From CAUPWF01 sp964369755 (GTDB lineage Bacteria; Bacillota; Clostridia; Lachnospirales; Lachnospiraceae), in contig CAYJFY010000009.1 of NCBI GenBank assembly GCA_964369755.1, positions 4,625-68,624 on the forward strand: a stretch of 64,000 bases of DNA, in the 5' to 3' direction. The notes under the pieces were generated by a model. That model had not been told where the DNA came from. It saw only the letters and a list, made by a program, of their open reading frames with translations, and ran no database searches. Shown here in pieces: positions 48,670 through 57,169 of the stretch (positions are counted from its first letter, which is position 1; every line of letters starts with the position of its first letter). The position numbers and the translations under genes were made by a program.

Positions 48670-50331
48670 ATGGGAGAGTCGCATAATATTAAGCCAATGC
48701 TAAATGCATATCCTGATAGCATCGGAGGAAGTTTAAAGGATATCGTAAGTTTTCTAAAAAAAGATGAACTAAAAGACGTGTTTCAATCTTTTTATATATT
48801 ACCAAGTGTATTTAATACAGATTTGGATCGAGGATTTTCAGTAGTGAATTACGACTTGAATGAAACATTTGCCTCAGAGAATGACTTGGAAGAGTTGAGA
48901 GGGTTGGGAATGGATCTGAAATTAGACTTTATCCTTAACCATGCATCTGTGCTATCAGAGCAGTTTCAAGATATTTTAAAGAATGGAAAGGGTTCTAAGT
49001 ATGTGGATTTTTTCATTCGTTGGAATGAATTCTGGAAGGGACTTGGGGAGATGACGGAGGACGGATATATTCAGCCTAACCAAGAATTGATTCAAGATAT
49101 GTTCTTTCGAAAGCCTGGACTTCCAATTCTAATGGTAAGAATGCCTGATGGAGAAGAAGTACCATATTGGAATACTTTTTATCAAGAGGTAAAATATAAA
49201 GAATTAGACCCACAAGATATTATGGAAGTCTGTCAGATTCAATATCATGCTGCAAATGAAATTGCAAAGATTGTAAATGTAGGAATCAAGGCGGGCGCTA
49301 AATTAAAAGAAATTAAATTTTTGAATTTTGAAAAGTATAAGGATTCGATAATTGAATTATTAGAGTCGAAGAGAAGGTATCTAGGTCAGATGGATTTAAA
49401 CATCAAATCTCCATTGGTATGGGATTTCTATGACGATACTTTGTCCAAATTATCAGGATATGGAGCAAGCATTGTACGTTTGGATGCATTTGCATATGCG
49501 CCTAAAGAGCCGGGGTTAAAAAACTTTTTGAATGACCCTGATACTTGGAATGTATTGGGGCAAGTGCAAGAACTAGCAGACAAGTACAAGCTTACGTTAC
49601 TGCCAGAGATTCATGCATCTTATGGAGAAAAAATTCATGAAGTATTAAATGATAAAGGATATATGGTTTATGACTTCTTCCTACCTGGCCTTATCATCGA
49701 TGCCTTTGAGGAGCAAAATGGTAGCATGCTAGAACGATGGGGAAATGAAATTATTGAGAAAAAGATGGATGTGGTCAACATGCTAGGATGCCATGATGGG
49801 ATTCCGCTTTTGGACTTGAAAGGATTGATTCCAGAAGAACGAATTGAAGCTCTAATTGATACTGTAGTAGCACGTGGGGGATACGTGAAGAATCTACACG
49901 GACAAAAAAACATGTACTATCAGGTAAATGCAACTTATTATAGTGCGCTAGGAGAAGAACCAAGAAAGATGTTACTTGCGAGAGCAATTCAGATGTTCAT
50001 GCCAGGAAAGCCACAGGTTTGGTATCTTGACTTATTTGCAGGAAAGAATGATCATAAAGCAGTGGAGCTTGCAGGAGCAGGTGGGCATAAGGAAATTAAT
50101 CGTACAAACTTAAGTTTAGAGGATTTGATCACACGTATAAAGGAAGAGGTGGTGATGGAGCAGATTCGATTACTTCGACTTAGAAATACAAATCCAATTT
50201 TTGACAAAGATGCAGAAATTGATATAATAAGCGAAGACAATGAACTTCATATCACATGGATGTATAATGAAAAATCAATTACATTGAAGGCAGACTTGAA
50301 GAATTATAGTTATGAAATTGTAGAAGTTTAA
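48670..50331 (+). CDS. GH13 subfamily 18 glycoside phosphorylase, sucrose-phosphorylase-like
   Basis: This 553-residue (beta/alpha)8-barrel enzyme fits the sucrose phosphorylase group. Markers are LNAYPDSIGG at the start, DFILNHAS, the nucleophile Asp in IVRLDAFAY, the acid/base Glu in LPEIHASY and the transition-state Asp in CHDGIPLLDLKG. These enzymes reversibly phosphorolyse sucrose, sucrose 6-phosphate or glucosylglycerol/glucosylglycerate to glucose 1-phosphate. With a GH65 phosphorylase and a P-loop kinase in the same operon, the pathway releases glucose 1-phosphate from an alpha-glucoside. The exact substrate is not determined by sequence alone. Confidence 0.88.
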   Translation: MGESHNIKPMLNAYPDSIGGSLKDIVSFLKKDELKDVFQSFYILPSVFNTDLDRGFSVVNYDLNETFASENDLEELRGLGMDLKLDFILNHASVLSEQFQDILKNGKGSKYVDFFIRWNEFWKGLGEMTEDGYIQPNQELIQDMFFRKPGLPILMVRMPDGEEVPYWNTFYQEVKYKELDPQDIMEVCQIQYHAANEIAKIVNVGIKAGAKLKEIKFLNFEKYKDSIIELLESKRRYLGQMDLNIKSPLVWDFYDDTLSKLSGYGASIVRLDAFAYAPKEPGLKNFLNDPDTWNVLGQVQELADKYKLTLLPEIHASYGEKIHEVLNDKGYMVYDFFLPGLIIDAFEEQNGSMLERWGNEIIEKKMDVVNMLGCHDGIPLLDLKGLIPEERIEALIDTVVARGGYVKNLHGQKNMYYQVNATYYSALGEEPRKMLLARAIQMFMPGKPQVWYLDLFAGKNDHKAVELAGAGGHKEINRTNLSLEDLITRIKEEVVMEQIRLLRLRNTNPIFDKDAEIDIISEDNELHITWMYNEKSITLKADLKNYSYEIVEV

Positions 50332-50398
50332 GAACAATCTGGTACTTAAGAATCAGTAGATATTTTAGAATTAAGAAAAGAGGGCTGGAGGTGAGGAG

Positions 50399-51376
50399 AT
50401 GGCAACATTAAAGGACGTAGCAAAAGAAGCAGGTTTGACTGTAACTACAGTATCTAGGGTGTTAAATAACCGAGGATATATCAGCGAACATGCAAAAGAG
50501 GCGGTTTATGATGCTATGAAAAAAATGAACTATAGACCTAATGAAGTTGCCCGCTCGCTTTCTTTACAGAGCACGAATACGATAGGTGTCATTGTACCTC
50601 ACATTCGCCATCCTTATTTTGCGGAACTTATTAGTAATATTGAGAATTATGCGGCAAAGCACACGTATAAAATCTTGCTCTGCAATTCAAAAGAGACAGA
50701 CGAAAAAGAACGGGAATATTATCAAATGTGTGTAAGCAATCGAGTGGCAGGAATTATTCTTTGTAGCGGTAGTGTTGAAATCAAAGAATTTCATGGAGGC
50801 AATTTTCCGATTGTAACTATTGAACGTAATTTAGACAATGGAACAGCAGCCATTGAATGTGACAACTATGAAGGTGGACGAGTAGCAGCGAGGCACCTAA
50901 TAGCACAAGGGTGCAAAAGGCTAGTGCATTTTAGTGGGCTATATTCGAAAGAAATGCCCGCAGATGCAAGAACTGTAGGTTTTAAAGAAGTATGTGAAGA
51001 ACAAGGGGTGTTCTTCAAAGAAATTAGCACCAGTGAACAACAGTATGAATACATGGATTATCGAAATGGAATAGAGGAAGCATTAAAGTCAGAGAAAAAT
51101 ATTGATGGAATATTTGCCAGTGGAGATGTAATTGCTGCACAGATATTACAGGTATGTGCAAGGCTTGGACGTCGAGTGCCAGAGGATGTAAAAGTTGTTG
51201 GATTTGATGATGTGGTGATAGCGGGACTTACAACACCACCGCTTACAACAATTCATCAGCCGATAAAAGAGATGGCAATGGCAGCAGTAGATGCGATTAT
51301 AGAAGTGAATAAAGGGGAGACAGTAAGCGAATCTACCGTTTTACCGATTCAATTAGTGAAAAGAGAGTCGACGTAG
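50399..51376 (+). CDS. LacI family regulator of the phosphorylase operon
   Basis: This 325-residue regulator has a helix-turn-helix (ATLKDVAKEAGLTVTTVSRVLNNRG) and hinge (RPNEVARSLSLQ), then a sugar-binding-type effector domain (IGVIVPHIRHPYFAELI, GIFASGDVIAAQIL, VVGFDDVVIAGLTTPPLTTIHQP). It lies between the two phosphorylase genes, so it probably senses the glucoside or a product and controls this operon through the operator at 47655-47676. ATG 50399 follows GGAGGTGAGGAG. Confidence 0.9.
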   Translation: MATLKDVAKEAGLTVTTVSRVLNNRGYISEHAKEAVYDAMKKMNYRPNEVARSLSLQSTNTIGVIVPHIRHPYFAELISNIENYAAKHTYKILLCNSKETDEKEREYYQMCVSNRVAGIILCSGSVEIKEFHGGNFPIVTIERNLDNGTAAIECDNYEGGRVAARHLIAQGCKRLVHFSGLYSKEMPADARTVGFKEVCEEQGVFFKEISTSEQQYEYMDYRNGIEEALKSEKNIDGIFASGDVIAAQILQVCARLGRRVPEDVKVVGFDDVVIAGLTTPPLTTIHQPIKEMAMAAVDAIIEVNKGETVSESTVLPIQLVKREST

Positions 51377-51397
51377 AAGAAAGGAATGTAGTGCGAG

Positions 51398-53737
51398 ATG
51401 AAATATAATGGTGGAAGAAACGAAGATAAGAATTGGATTGTTATAGAGGATAAATTTGATGTGAGATATCTAGGAAAATGCGAATCTATTATGTGCCAAG
51501 GGAATGGATATCTAGGAGTACGTGCAGCATTAGAAGAATCCTATGGGGGAACAACTCGTAATACATTTGTTGCAGGTACATTCAATAAATTTGCAGAGAA
51601 TGAAGTTACAGAACTTCCAAATGTAGCAGATGTTGTTGCGATGGATATTGAAATAAATGGAGAACCCCTTAACTTAAGTAGAGGAGAGGTAGAAGAATAT
51701 TCTAGAAGTTTAAATTTGAAATCAGCCTTGCTTGAGCGAAGATTCATATGGAAAAGCACAAAAGGCGACCAGATTTTGGTAGAAACACAACGATTTGTTT
51801 CCATGGATGATAAGCACCTTATTGGGCAAAGAGTGAAAGTAAAAGCATTAAATCAGGGGCTACATATCAAAGTGACATCAGGAATAGATGGTCAAGTGTC
51901 TAATGAAGGGGTGCAGCATTTTCTTGAAGGAGAGAAAAGGGCATTTGATTCGAAATATATTCAAGCCAATTTTAAAACAACTGAATCAAATATTGACTTT
52001 GTAATCTCAACGATTCATAAGGCAACAAAGACCCAAGCAGAAAAAAGTAAAATATTACAAGGCAGCATGGGGATGAAGCGGCGCGTATTTTTCATGAATT
52101 ATGAAACGACGCTTCAATCAGGCGAAACAATATGCATTGAAAAATATTCCAATGTTTATACATCGAGAGATAAAGAAAATAAAGGGAAAGACTTAAAAGA
52201 AATCCAGACAGATGCGTTGGAAAAGTTAAAGCTGTATTATGAATCTACATTTGAAGAACTGGCAGGAAAATCAAAGAATGTTTGGGAGCAAGCGATCTGG
52301 AATAAGAATGACATTTGCATAAAGAGCAAGAACGAGTTCGATCAATTAGCAATTAGATTTGCAATCTATCATATATACGTAATGACTCCACTGCATGACA
52401 ACCGTATGAATATTGGAGCAAAGGGTTTATCAGGAGAAGGATATAAGGGTCATACTTTTTGGGATACAGAGATGTTCTTATTGCCTTACTTTATATTCTC
52501 TAATCCAAATGGGGCTAGGTCATTATTAGAGTATCGTTACAAAGGGCTAGAAGGTGCAAGAAAGAAGGCAGATAGCTATGGATTTGAAGGTGCAATGTAT
52601 CCTTGGGAGAGTGCGTGGATAGCAGATGGAGAAGTGACACCACAGTATGGGGCTGTAGATATTGTGACAGGAGAGCTGACGAAAATCTGGTCTGGAATTA
52701 TTGAACAGCACATTACTAGTGATGTAGCTTTTGCAGTTTGGCAGTACTACGAAGTAACTGGTGATCAGGAATTTATGGATGAATACGGATATGAGATGAT
52801 ATTTGACACCGCAAATTTCTGGCAATCTAGATTGGAGTGGAAAGAGGATGCGAGAAGATATGAAATCTGTAATGTAATCGGTCCAGACGAATACAAAGAA
52901 CATAAAAATAACAATGCGTTTACCAATTACATGGCGCATTGGAATATGGAAAAAGCGATTCAGGTATATCAAGAATTACAAGAAAAAAATAATGGTGTAC
53001 TGACAAAAATTAGTGAAAAAATAGGAATAAACCAAATCATTGAGAAGTGTCAAAATAAAATAGAAAAGATGTATATTCCAGTAGCCAATGAAAAAGGACT
53101 TATTCCTCAAGATGACACTTACTTAACTTTACCGAATATTGACTTAACTAAGTATAAAAATACGGATAAGCTAGGGCAGATTATCTATGACTATAACTTA
53201 GACCAAATGAATGAAATCCAAGTATCCAAGCAAGCAGATACACTATTATTGTTTTATCTACTAGAGCACTTGTTTGATTACGAAACAAAGAAGAAAAACT
53301 TTTATTACTATGAAGATAAATGCTTACATGACTCATCATTGAGTTTATCGACACATTCGATTCTAGCAAGTGATCTTTATGAGAAAGAGTTAGCATATAA
53401 TCTATTTGAAAGAGCATGTAGAATTGATCTAGGCGAATCCATGACTTCCAGTGATATGGGTATTCATGCAGCATCTTTTGGCGGAGTGTGGCAGTGTATC
53501 GTTATGGGATTTGTTGGTGTGCGAATTGTCAATGGAGAACTGCGAATTGAACCGAGACTTCCAGAAGCATGGGATGAAGTGAAGTTACAAATAATGTATA
53601 GAGGGGAAGTACTAAAAATTCAAGTGAATAAGAATCATTTGAAGATTAGCTGCGAGAAGGAAGGGTGTGATTTGCAAGTAAAGGTGTTTGATAAAGTATA
53701 TGGACTACAAGAAGAAACAAATATAAATATTATTTAA
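51398..53737 (+). CDS. GH65 family glycoside phosphorylase
   Basis: This 779-residue protein has the GH65 architecture: an N-terminal beta-sandwich (about 1-270), an (alpha/alpha)6 barrel and C-terminal beta strands. The conserved GHTFWDTEMF and MYPWESA motifs, the catalytic Glu in IGPDEYKEHKNNNAFTN and a phosphate-site region STHSILASDLYEK are visible. GH65 enzymes act on maltose, trehalose, kojibiose, nigerose or glucosylglycerol, giving beta-glucose 1-phosphate. Specificity cannot be assigned here. It follows the LacI gene by 21 bases and is the last gene of the operon. A beta-phosphoglucomutase, often adjacent, is not present in the window. Confidence 0.9.
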   Translation: MKYNGGRNEDKNWIVIEDKFDVRYLGKCESIMCQGNGYLGVRAALEESYGGTTRNTFVAGTFNKFAENEVTELPNVADVVAMDIEINGEPLNLSRGEVEEYSRSLNLKSALLERRFIWKSTKGDQILVETQRFVSMDDKHLIGQRVKVKALNQGLHIKVTSGIDGQVSNEGVQHFLEGEKRAFDSKYIQANFKTTESNIDFVISTIHKATKTQAEKSKILQGSMGMKRRVFFMNYETTLQSGETICIEKYSNVYTSRDKENKGKDLKEIQTDALEKLKLYYESTFEELAGKSKNVWEQAIWNKNDICIKSKNEFDQLAIRFAIYHIYVMTPLHDNRMNIGAKGLSGEGYKGHTFWDTEMFLLPYFIFSNPNGARSLLEYRYKGLEGARKKADSYGFEGAMYPWESAWIADGEVTPQYGAVDIVTGELTKIWSGIIEQHITSDVAFAVWQYYEVTGDQEFMDEYGYEMIFDTANFWQSRLEWKEDARRYEICNVIGPDEYKEHKNNNAFTNYMAHWNMEKAIQVYQELQEKNNGVLTKISEKIGINQIIEKCQNKIEKMYIPVANEKGLIPQDDTYLTLPNIDLTKYKNTDKLGQIIYDYNLDQMNEIQVSKQADTLLLFYLLEHLFDYETKKKNFYYYEDKCLHDSSLSLSTHSILASDLYEKELAYNLFERACRIDLGESMTSSDMGIHAASFGGVWQCIVMGFVGVRIVNGELRIEPRLPEAWDEVKLQIMYRGEVLKIQVNKNHLKISCEKEGCDLQVKVFDKVYGLQEETNINII

Positions 53738-53758
53738 TAATAATACAATAATGGTTCT

Positions 53759-53799
53759 AGTCTGATTTTTTATTGTGAAAAATGTACAAAAATCAGACT
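53759..53799. terminator. Hairpin after GH65 gene
   Basis: AGTCTGATTTTT and AAAAATCAGACT form a perfect 12-bp stem with a 17-base loop, 22 bases after the GH65 stop. A T-run is inside the stem rather than after it, so termination is probable but not certain. Confidence 0.6.
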
Positions 53800-53895
53800 G
53801 TGATTTTATACAATATGTGCATAGACATTGAGAGTAAATAATGATATTCTATTTTCAGAAGGAGAGCAGAGTAATCTCCTAAAAAAATTATGAAA

Positions 53896-53943
53896 ATGGA
53901 AAGGTTTCCATATATTTTTTAGATGAAATGGAAAGGTTTCCAT
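53896..53943. promoter_or_regulatory. Tandem LacI-type operators before the ABC importer
   Basis: Two identical ATGGAAAGGTTTCCAT sites lie at 53896-53911 and 53928-53943, 32 bases apart (three helical turns), just upstream of the binding-protein start. The form is like cre/LacI operators with a GG centre. Two dimers on the same helix face could bind cooperatively. Candidate regulators are the LacI proteins at 50399 and 61029. A weak promoter may lie upstream (TTGAGA 53828, TATTTT 53850). Confidence 0.75.
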
Positions 53944-53958
53944 AATGGAGGAAAGAAA

Positions 53959-55284
53959 ATGAAACTGAAAAAAATCGTAGCAATGTTTTTAATGACTGCA
54001 ATGACTGTTGGAGCTTTGAGCGGATGTGGTAATCCATCCGGAAACAGTAACAATGAAGCAAATGAGGGTAGCGGAAATTCAGGGAAGGTTGAAGTGACGA
54101 TGCTCGGAACAATCAAGGCAGAAATTGGACCAGCTTTTGAAGATGCTGTGGCTGCATATAATGCAAGTCAAGATAAGTATGAAGTAGTTACAATGCCACT
54201 TGATGGAAATGCGTTTGAGAGAATGACAGCACTTTATGCATCTGGTAATACACCTACCATTATGGCAATGGGGCAAGAAGCGAATGAGTTTAGTGATAAA
54301 TTGTTAGATGTAAGTGACCAACCATTATTGCAAGATGCACAGGAAGGTTCTTATGATTTGGTAACAACAGAAGATGGAAAAGTAATTGGTTTCCCTATCA
54401 CTGTAGAAGCTTTTGGATTGCTTTATAATAAAACTGTTATGGACGAGGTAGCAGGTGGAACATTCGATTCTACAACTGTGGATTCACAAGATAGTTTGAA
54501 GCAATTATACGCAGATATCGAGGCGGCAGGAAAAGGTGCAGTACATATTTCACCACTTGATTGGTCGTTAGGGGCACATTTAACAAACTTAATGTTTGCA
54601 CCACAATCTGAGAACCCAGAAGAAGCAAGGTCATTAATTGATGGATTAAAGGCTGGAGACGTGAAATTAATTGAGAATGAAGTATTCAATGGTTGGTTAG
54701 ATACTTTTGATATTTTGAAAGAGCATAATACAGCGAAAGCCTCACCACTCGCACCAACATATGAAGATGGAGGTTTAGAGATTGGTATGGGAGACACAGC
54801 AACCTGGTTTCAAGGGAACTGGACATTACCTATGTTGCAAGAAGTAGACTCTGAAGTACAACTTGGAATTATGCCATTTCCAGTTAGCAACGATAGTTCA
54901 ACATATGGAAACACACAAGTATCTGTAGGTGTGCCAATGTATTTATCTATTGATAATGAAAATGCAACTGAAGAAGAACAAGCAGGAGCAATTGATTTTA
55001 TTAATTGGTTATTTACATCGGATGAGGGTCAGGTTCACTATGTAGAAAATATGAAATTTATTCCAGTATATAAAAGTGTAACAGCACAACCAGAAGATAC
55101 ATTATCACAGGAGATATTGAAGTACATGAACGATAGTAAAACACTACCGTGGATAAATATGTACTACCCAGGAGATGCTGGAGCAGCATTAGGAGCAACA
55201 TTACAGAAATACTTGGATGATGTTATCACACGTGAGGAAGTTGCAGCTGAATTTGAAGCTTACTGGGCTGGTAAGGCGGAATAA
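53959..55284 (+). CDS. ABC sugar importer substrate-binding lipoprotein
   Basis: This 441-residue lipoprotein has a signal ending LSGC (Cys23) and a Gly/Asn/Ser linker. The family 1 solute-binding fold follows: AYNASQDKYEVVTMP, GFPITVEAFGLLYNKTVMDE, an aromatic ligand region (ATWFQGNWTLPML) and FINWLFTSDEGQVHYVE. It should capture an oligosaccharide and deliver it to the two permeases downstream. GGAGG precedes ATG 53959. The strong operator pair lies directly upstream. A hairpin after it probably keeps its expression above that of the permeases. Confidence 0.93.
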   Translation: MKLKKIVAMFLMTAMTVGALSGCGNPSGNSNNEANEGSGNSGKVEVTMLGTIKAEIGPAFEDAVAAYNASQDKYEVVTMPLDGNAFERMTALYASGNTPTIMAMGQEANEFSDKLLDVSDQPLLQDAQEGSYDLVTTEDGKVIGFPITVEAFGLLYNKTVMDEVAGGTFDSTTVDSQDSLKQLYADIEAAGKGAVHISPLDWSLGAHLTNLMFAPQSENPEEARSLIDGLKAGDVKLIENEVFNGWLDTFDILKEHNTAKASPLAPTYEDGGLEIGMGDTATWFQGNWTLPMLQEVDSEVQLGIMPFPVSNDSSTYGNTQVSVGVPMYLSIDNENATEEEQAGAIDFINWLFTSDEGQVHYVENMKFIPVYKSVTAQPEDTLSQEILKYMNDSKTLPWINMYYPGDAGAALGATLQKYLDDVITREEVAAEFEAYWAGKAE

Positions 55285-55315
55285 TAAGGTTACTAGGTTT
55301 TGAAGTTCAAGATAA

Positions 55316-55342
55316 TGCCCGCTATACGAAAGTAGGCGGGCA
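55316..55342 (+). other. Hairpin between binding protein and permease genes
   Basis: TGCCCGC and GCGGGCA, with a further partly paired segment and a GAAA tetraloop region, form a GC-rich stem in the 88-base gap. With no T-run it probably stabilises the upstream message or slows read-through rather than terminating. Confidence 0.6.
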
Positions 55343-55372
55343 CTATCTCACTAGAATGAAAGAGGTGGAATA

Positions 55373-56254
55373 ATGTATGAGTTGAAAAATGGGCAAGATA
55401 AGATTAAATCATTTATTGTGTTTGCCCTAATACCACTATTTGCACTGGTTACAGTTATATTAATTCCTTTTTTAATGGGATTGGTAACTACTTTGACTGA
55501 TTGGAATGGAGTCGAAGTAACCCAATTTGTATGGTTTGATAATTATATAACCGCATTGCAAGATCCAGATTTTTTTAACACATTTATCAATACAATTCAG
55601 TATGTAATCGTGTCAGTTACATTGGTGAATGTAGTAGCATTTTCCTTAGCATTATTAGTAACATCAAAGATAAAAGGAAAAAATATTTTTCGATCAATCT
55701 TTTTTGTTCCTAACTTAATTGGGGGAGTTTTATTAGGTTTTATCTGGCAATTTATCTTTAGTAGAGTTTTGGTGTACTTTGGCGAAAGTACTGGATTAGG
55801 GCTTTTTGCAGAATCGTGGCTTGTAGACCCGAATATGGCTTTTTGGGCAATTGTCGTGGTTACAGTTTGGCAACAGGCTGGATATATGATGCTAATCTAC
55901 ATTGCAGGAATATTAGGGGTTCCTAATGATGTATTAGAGGCTGCAAAAGTAGATGGAGCATCAAAATTCAGAACATTATTTAAGATTAAGATGCCATTGA
56001 TGATGCAATCATTTACAATTTGTTTGTTTATGACTTTAAAAAATGGATTTATGATGTATGATGTAAACCTTTCTTTGACAGAAGGGGGACCATATCGTGC
56101 GACAGAGTTATTGACAATGAATATCTACAATGATGCATTCTTATATCAACAATATGCTCCAGCACAGGCAAAGGCAGTTCTTTTATTTATGATTTTAGCA
56201 GTAGTCGCACTGGTGCAAGTTTCAATCACTAAAAAGATGGAGGCGAATTCATGA
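55373..56254 (+). CDS. ABC sugar importer permease, MalF/UgpA type
   Basis: This 293-residue protein has six membrane segments and the EAA motif that contacts the ATPase (EAAKVDGASKFRTLFKIKMPL). It pairs with the next permease, whose start overlaps its stop by four bases (ATGA). An ATP-binding subunit is missing from the operon; such systems commonly use a shared MsmK/MalK-type ATPase encoded elsewhere. Confidence 0.93.
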   Translation: MYELKNGQDKIKSFIVFALIPLFALVTVILIPFLMGLVTTLTDWNGVEVTQFVWFDNYITALQDPDFFNTFINTIQYVIVSVTLVNVVAFSLALLVTSKIKGKNIFRSIFFVPNLIGGVLLGFIWQFIFSRVLVYFGESTGLGLFAESWLVDPNMAFWAIVVVTVWQQAGYMMLIYIAGILGVPNDVLEAAKVDGASKFRTLFKIKMPLMMQSFTICLFMTLKNGFMMYDVNLSLTEGGPYRATELLTMNIYNDAFLYQQYAPAQAKAVLLFMILAVVALVQVSITKKMEANS

Positions 56255-57066
56255 GTAAAGTAAAGAAAATATTGGCTATGGTAGCTGTAATCGCAGTTGC
56301 ATTCTTATTCCTATTTCCTTTTGCCTTTTTGGTGATGAATAGTTTAAAAGGCAAAATGGATATTTTGAAAAACCCGATGGCATTCCCAGAGGCACTAGAT
56401 TTTTCAAATTATATAGAAGCATTAGAGAGAATGAATTATTTTGATGCTCTGTTGAATTCTATTATTATCACTCTGATTGGAGTTGCAGTACTGAGCTTCT
56501 TTGGTGCAATGCTATCATTTTATTTATCCAGATTTAAGACAAAAACTAATACTGTCATATATTTAATTATGACAGCAACTATGTTAATTCCATTTCAGGC
56601 ATTGATGATTCCATTTGTATCAATTTATGGTGGACTTGGTATGTTAGATAGTAGATGGTCATTGATATATTTTTATTTGGGATTTGGTATCAGTTTGAGT
56701 ACATTTATTTATCATGGATTTGTAAATTCATTATCGGTATCTCTTGACGAGGCTGCGTCTATTGAAGGGGCGTCAAAATTCGTGATATTTTGGAAGATTA
56801 TTTTTCCGCAGTTGAAGCCTATAACAGCGACATTAATAGTGCTCAACGTTCTTTGGCTATGGAATGACTATTTATTACCATCATTGGTATTGGTACATGA
56901 CTATAGAACATTGCCGCTTACAACCTTCTCGTTCTTTGGTCAGTATACTGCTGAGTATGGATTAGCAATGGCAGGTTTGGTACTATCTATTTTGCCTGTT
57001 ATCATATTCTATATTTTTATGCAGCGACATATTGTATCAGGAATAACCGATGGTGCAATTAAATAA
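56251..57066 (+). CDS. ABC sugar importer permease, MalG/UgpE type
   Basis: This 271-residue protein has six membrane segments and the EAA loop DEAASIEGASKFVIFWKIIFP. Its C-terminus (QRHIVSGITDGAIK) is the usual one for the family, which completes the channel with the preceding permease. Its start overlaps the stop of that gene, so the two are made together. Confidence 0.94.
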   Translation: MSKVKKILAMVAVIAVAFLFLFPFAFLVMNSLKGKMDILKNPMAFPEALDFSNYIEALERMNYFDALLNSIIITLIGVAVLSFFGAMLSFYLSRFKTKTNTVIYLIMTATMLIPFQALMIPFVSIYGGLGMLDSRWSLIYFYLGFGISLSTFIYHGFVNSLSVSLDEAASIEGASKFVIFWKIIFPQLKPITATLIVLNVLWLWNDYLLPSLVLVHDYRTLPLTTFSFFGQYTAEYGLAMAGLVLSILPVIIFYIFMQRHIVSGITDGAIK

Positions 57067-57080
57067 TTAACCATTGGTTG

Positions 57081-57117
57081 ACAATTAACTATGTATATGC
57101 TGTACATAGTTAATTGT
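57081..57117 (+). terminator. Long hairpin after permease genes
   Basis: ACAATTAACTATGTA (57081-57095) and TACATAGTTAATTGT (57103-57117) form a perfect 15-bp AT-rich stem. No T-run follows, so it may be partial attenuation between the importer and the downstream glycoside hydrolases, or an operator. Confidence 0.6.
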
Positions 57118-57169
57118 GCTCTGTAATAGGGGAAATTTTAAGAAAGTAATATTATGATGAGGTAGACAG

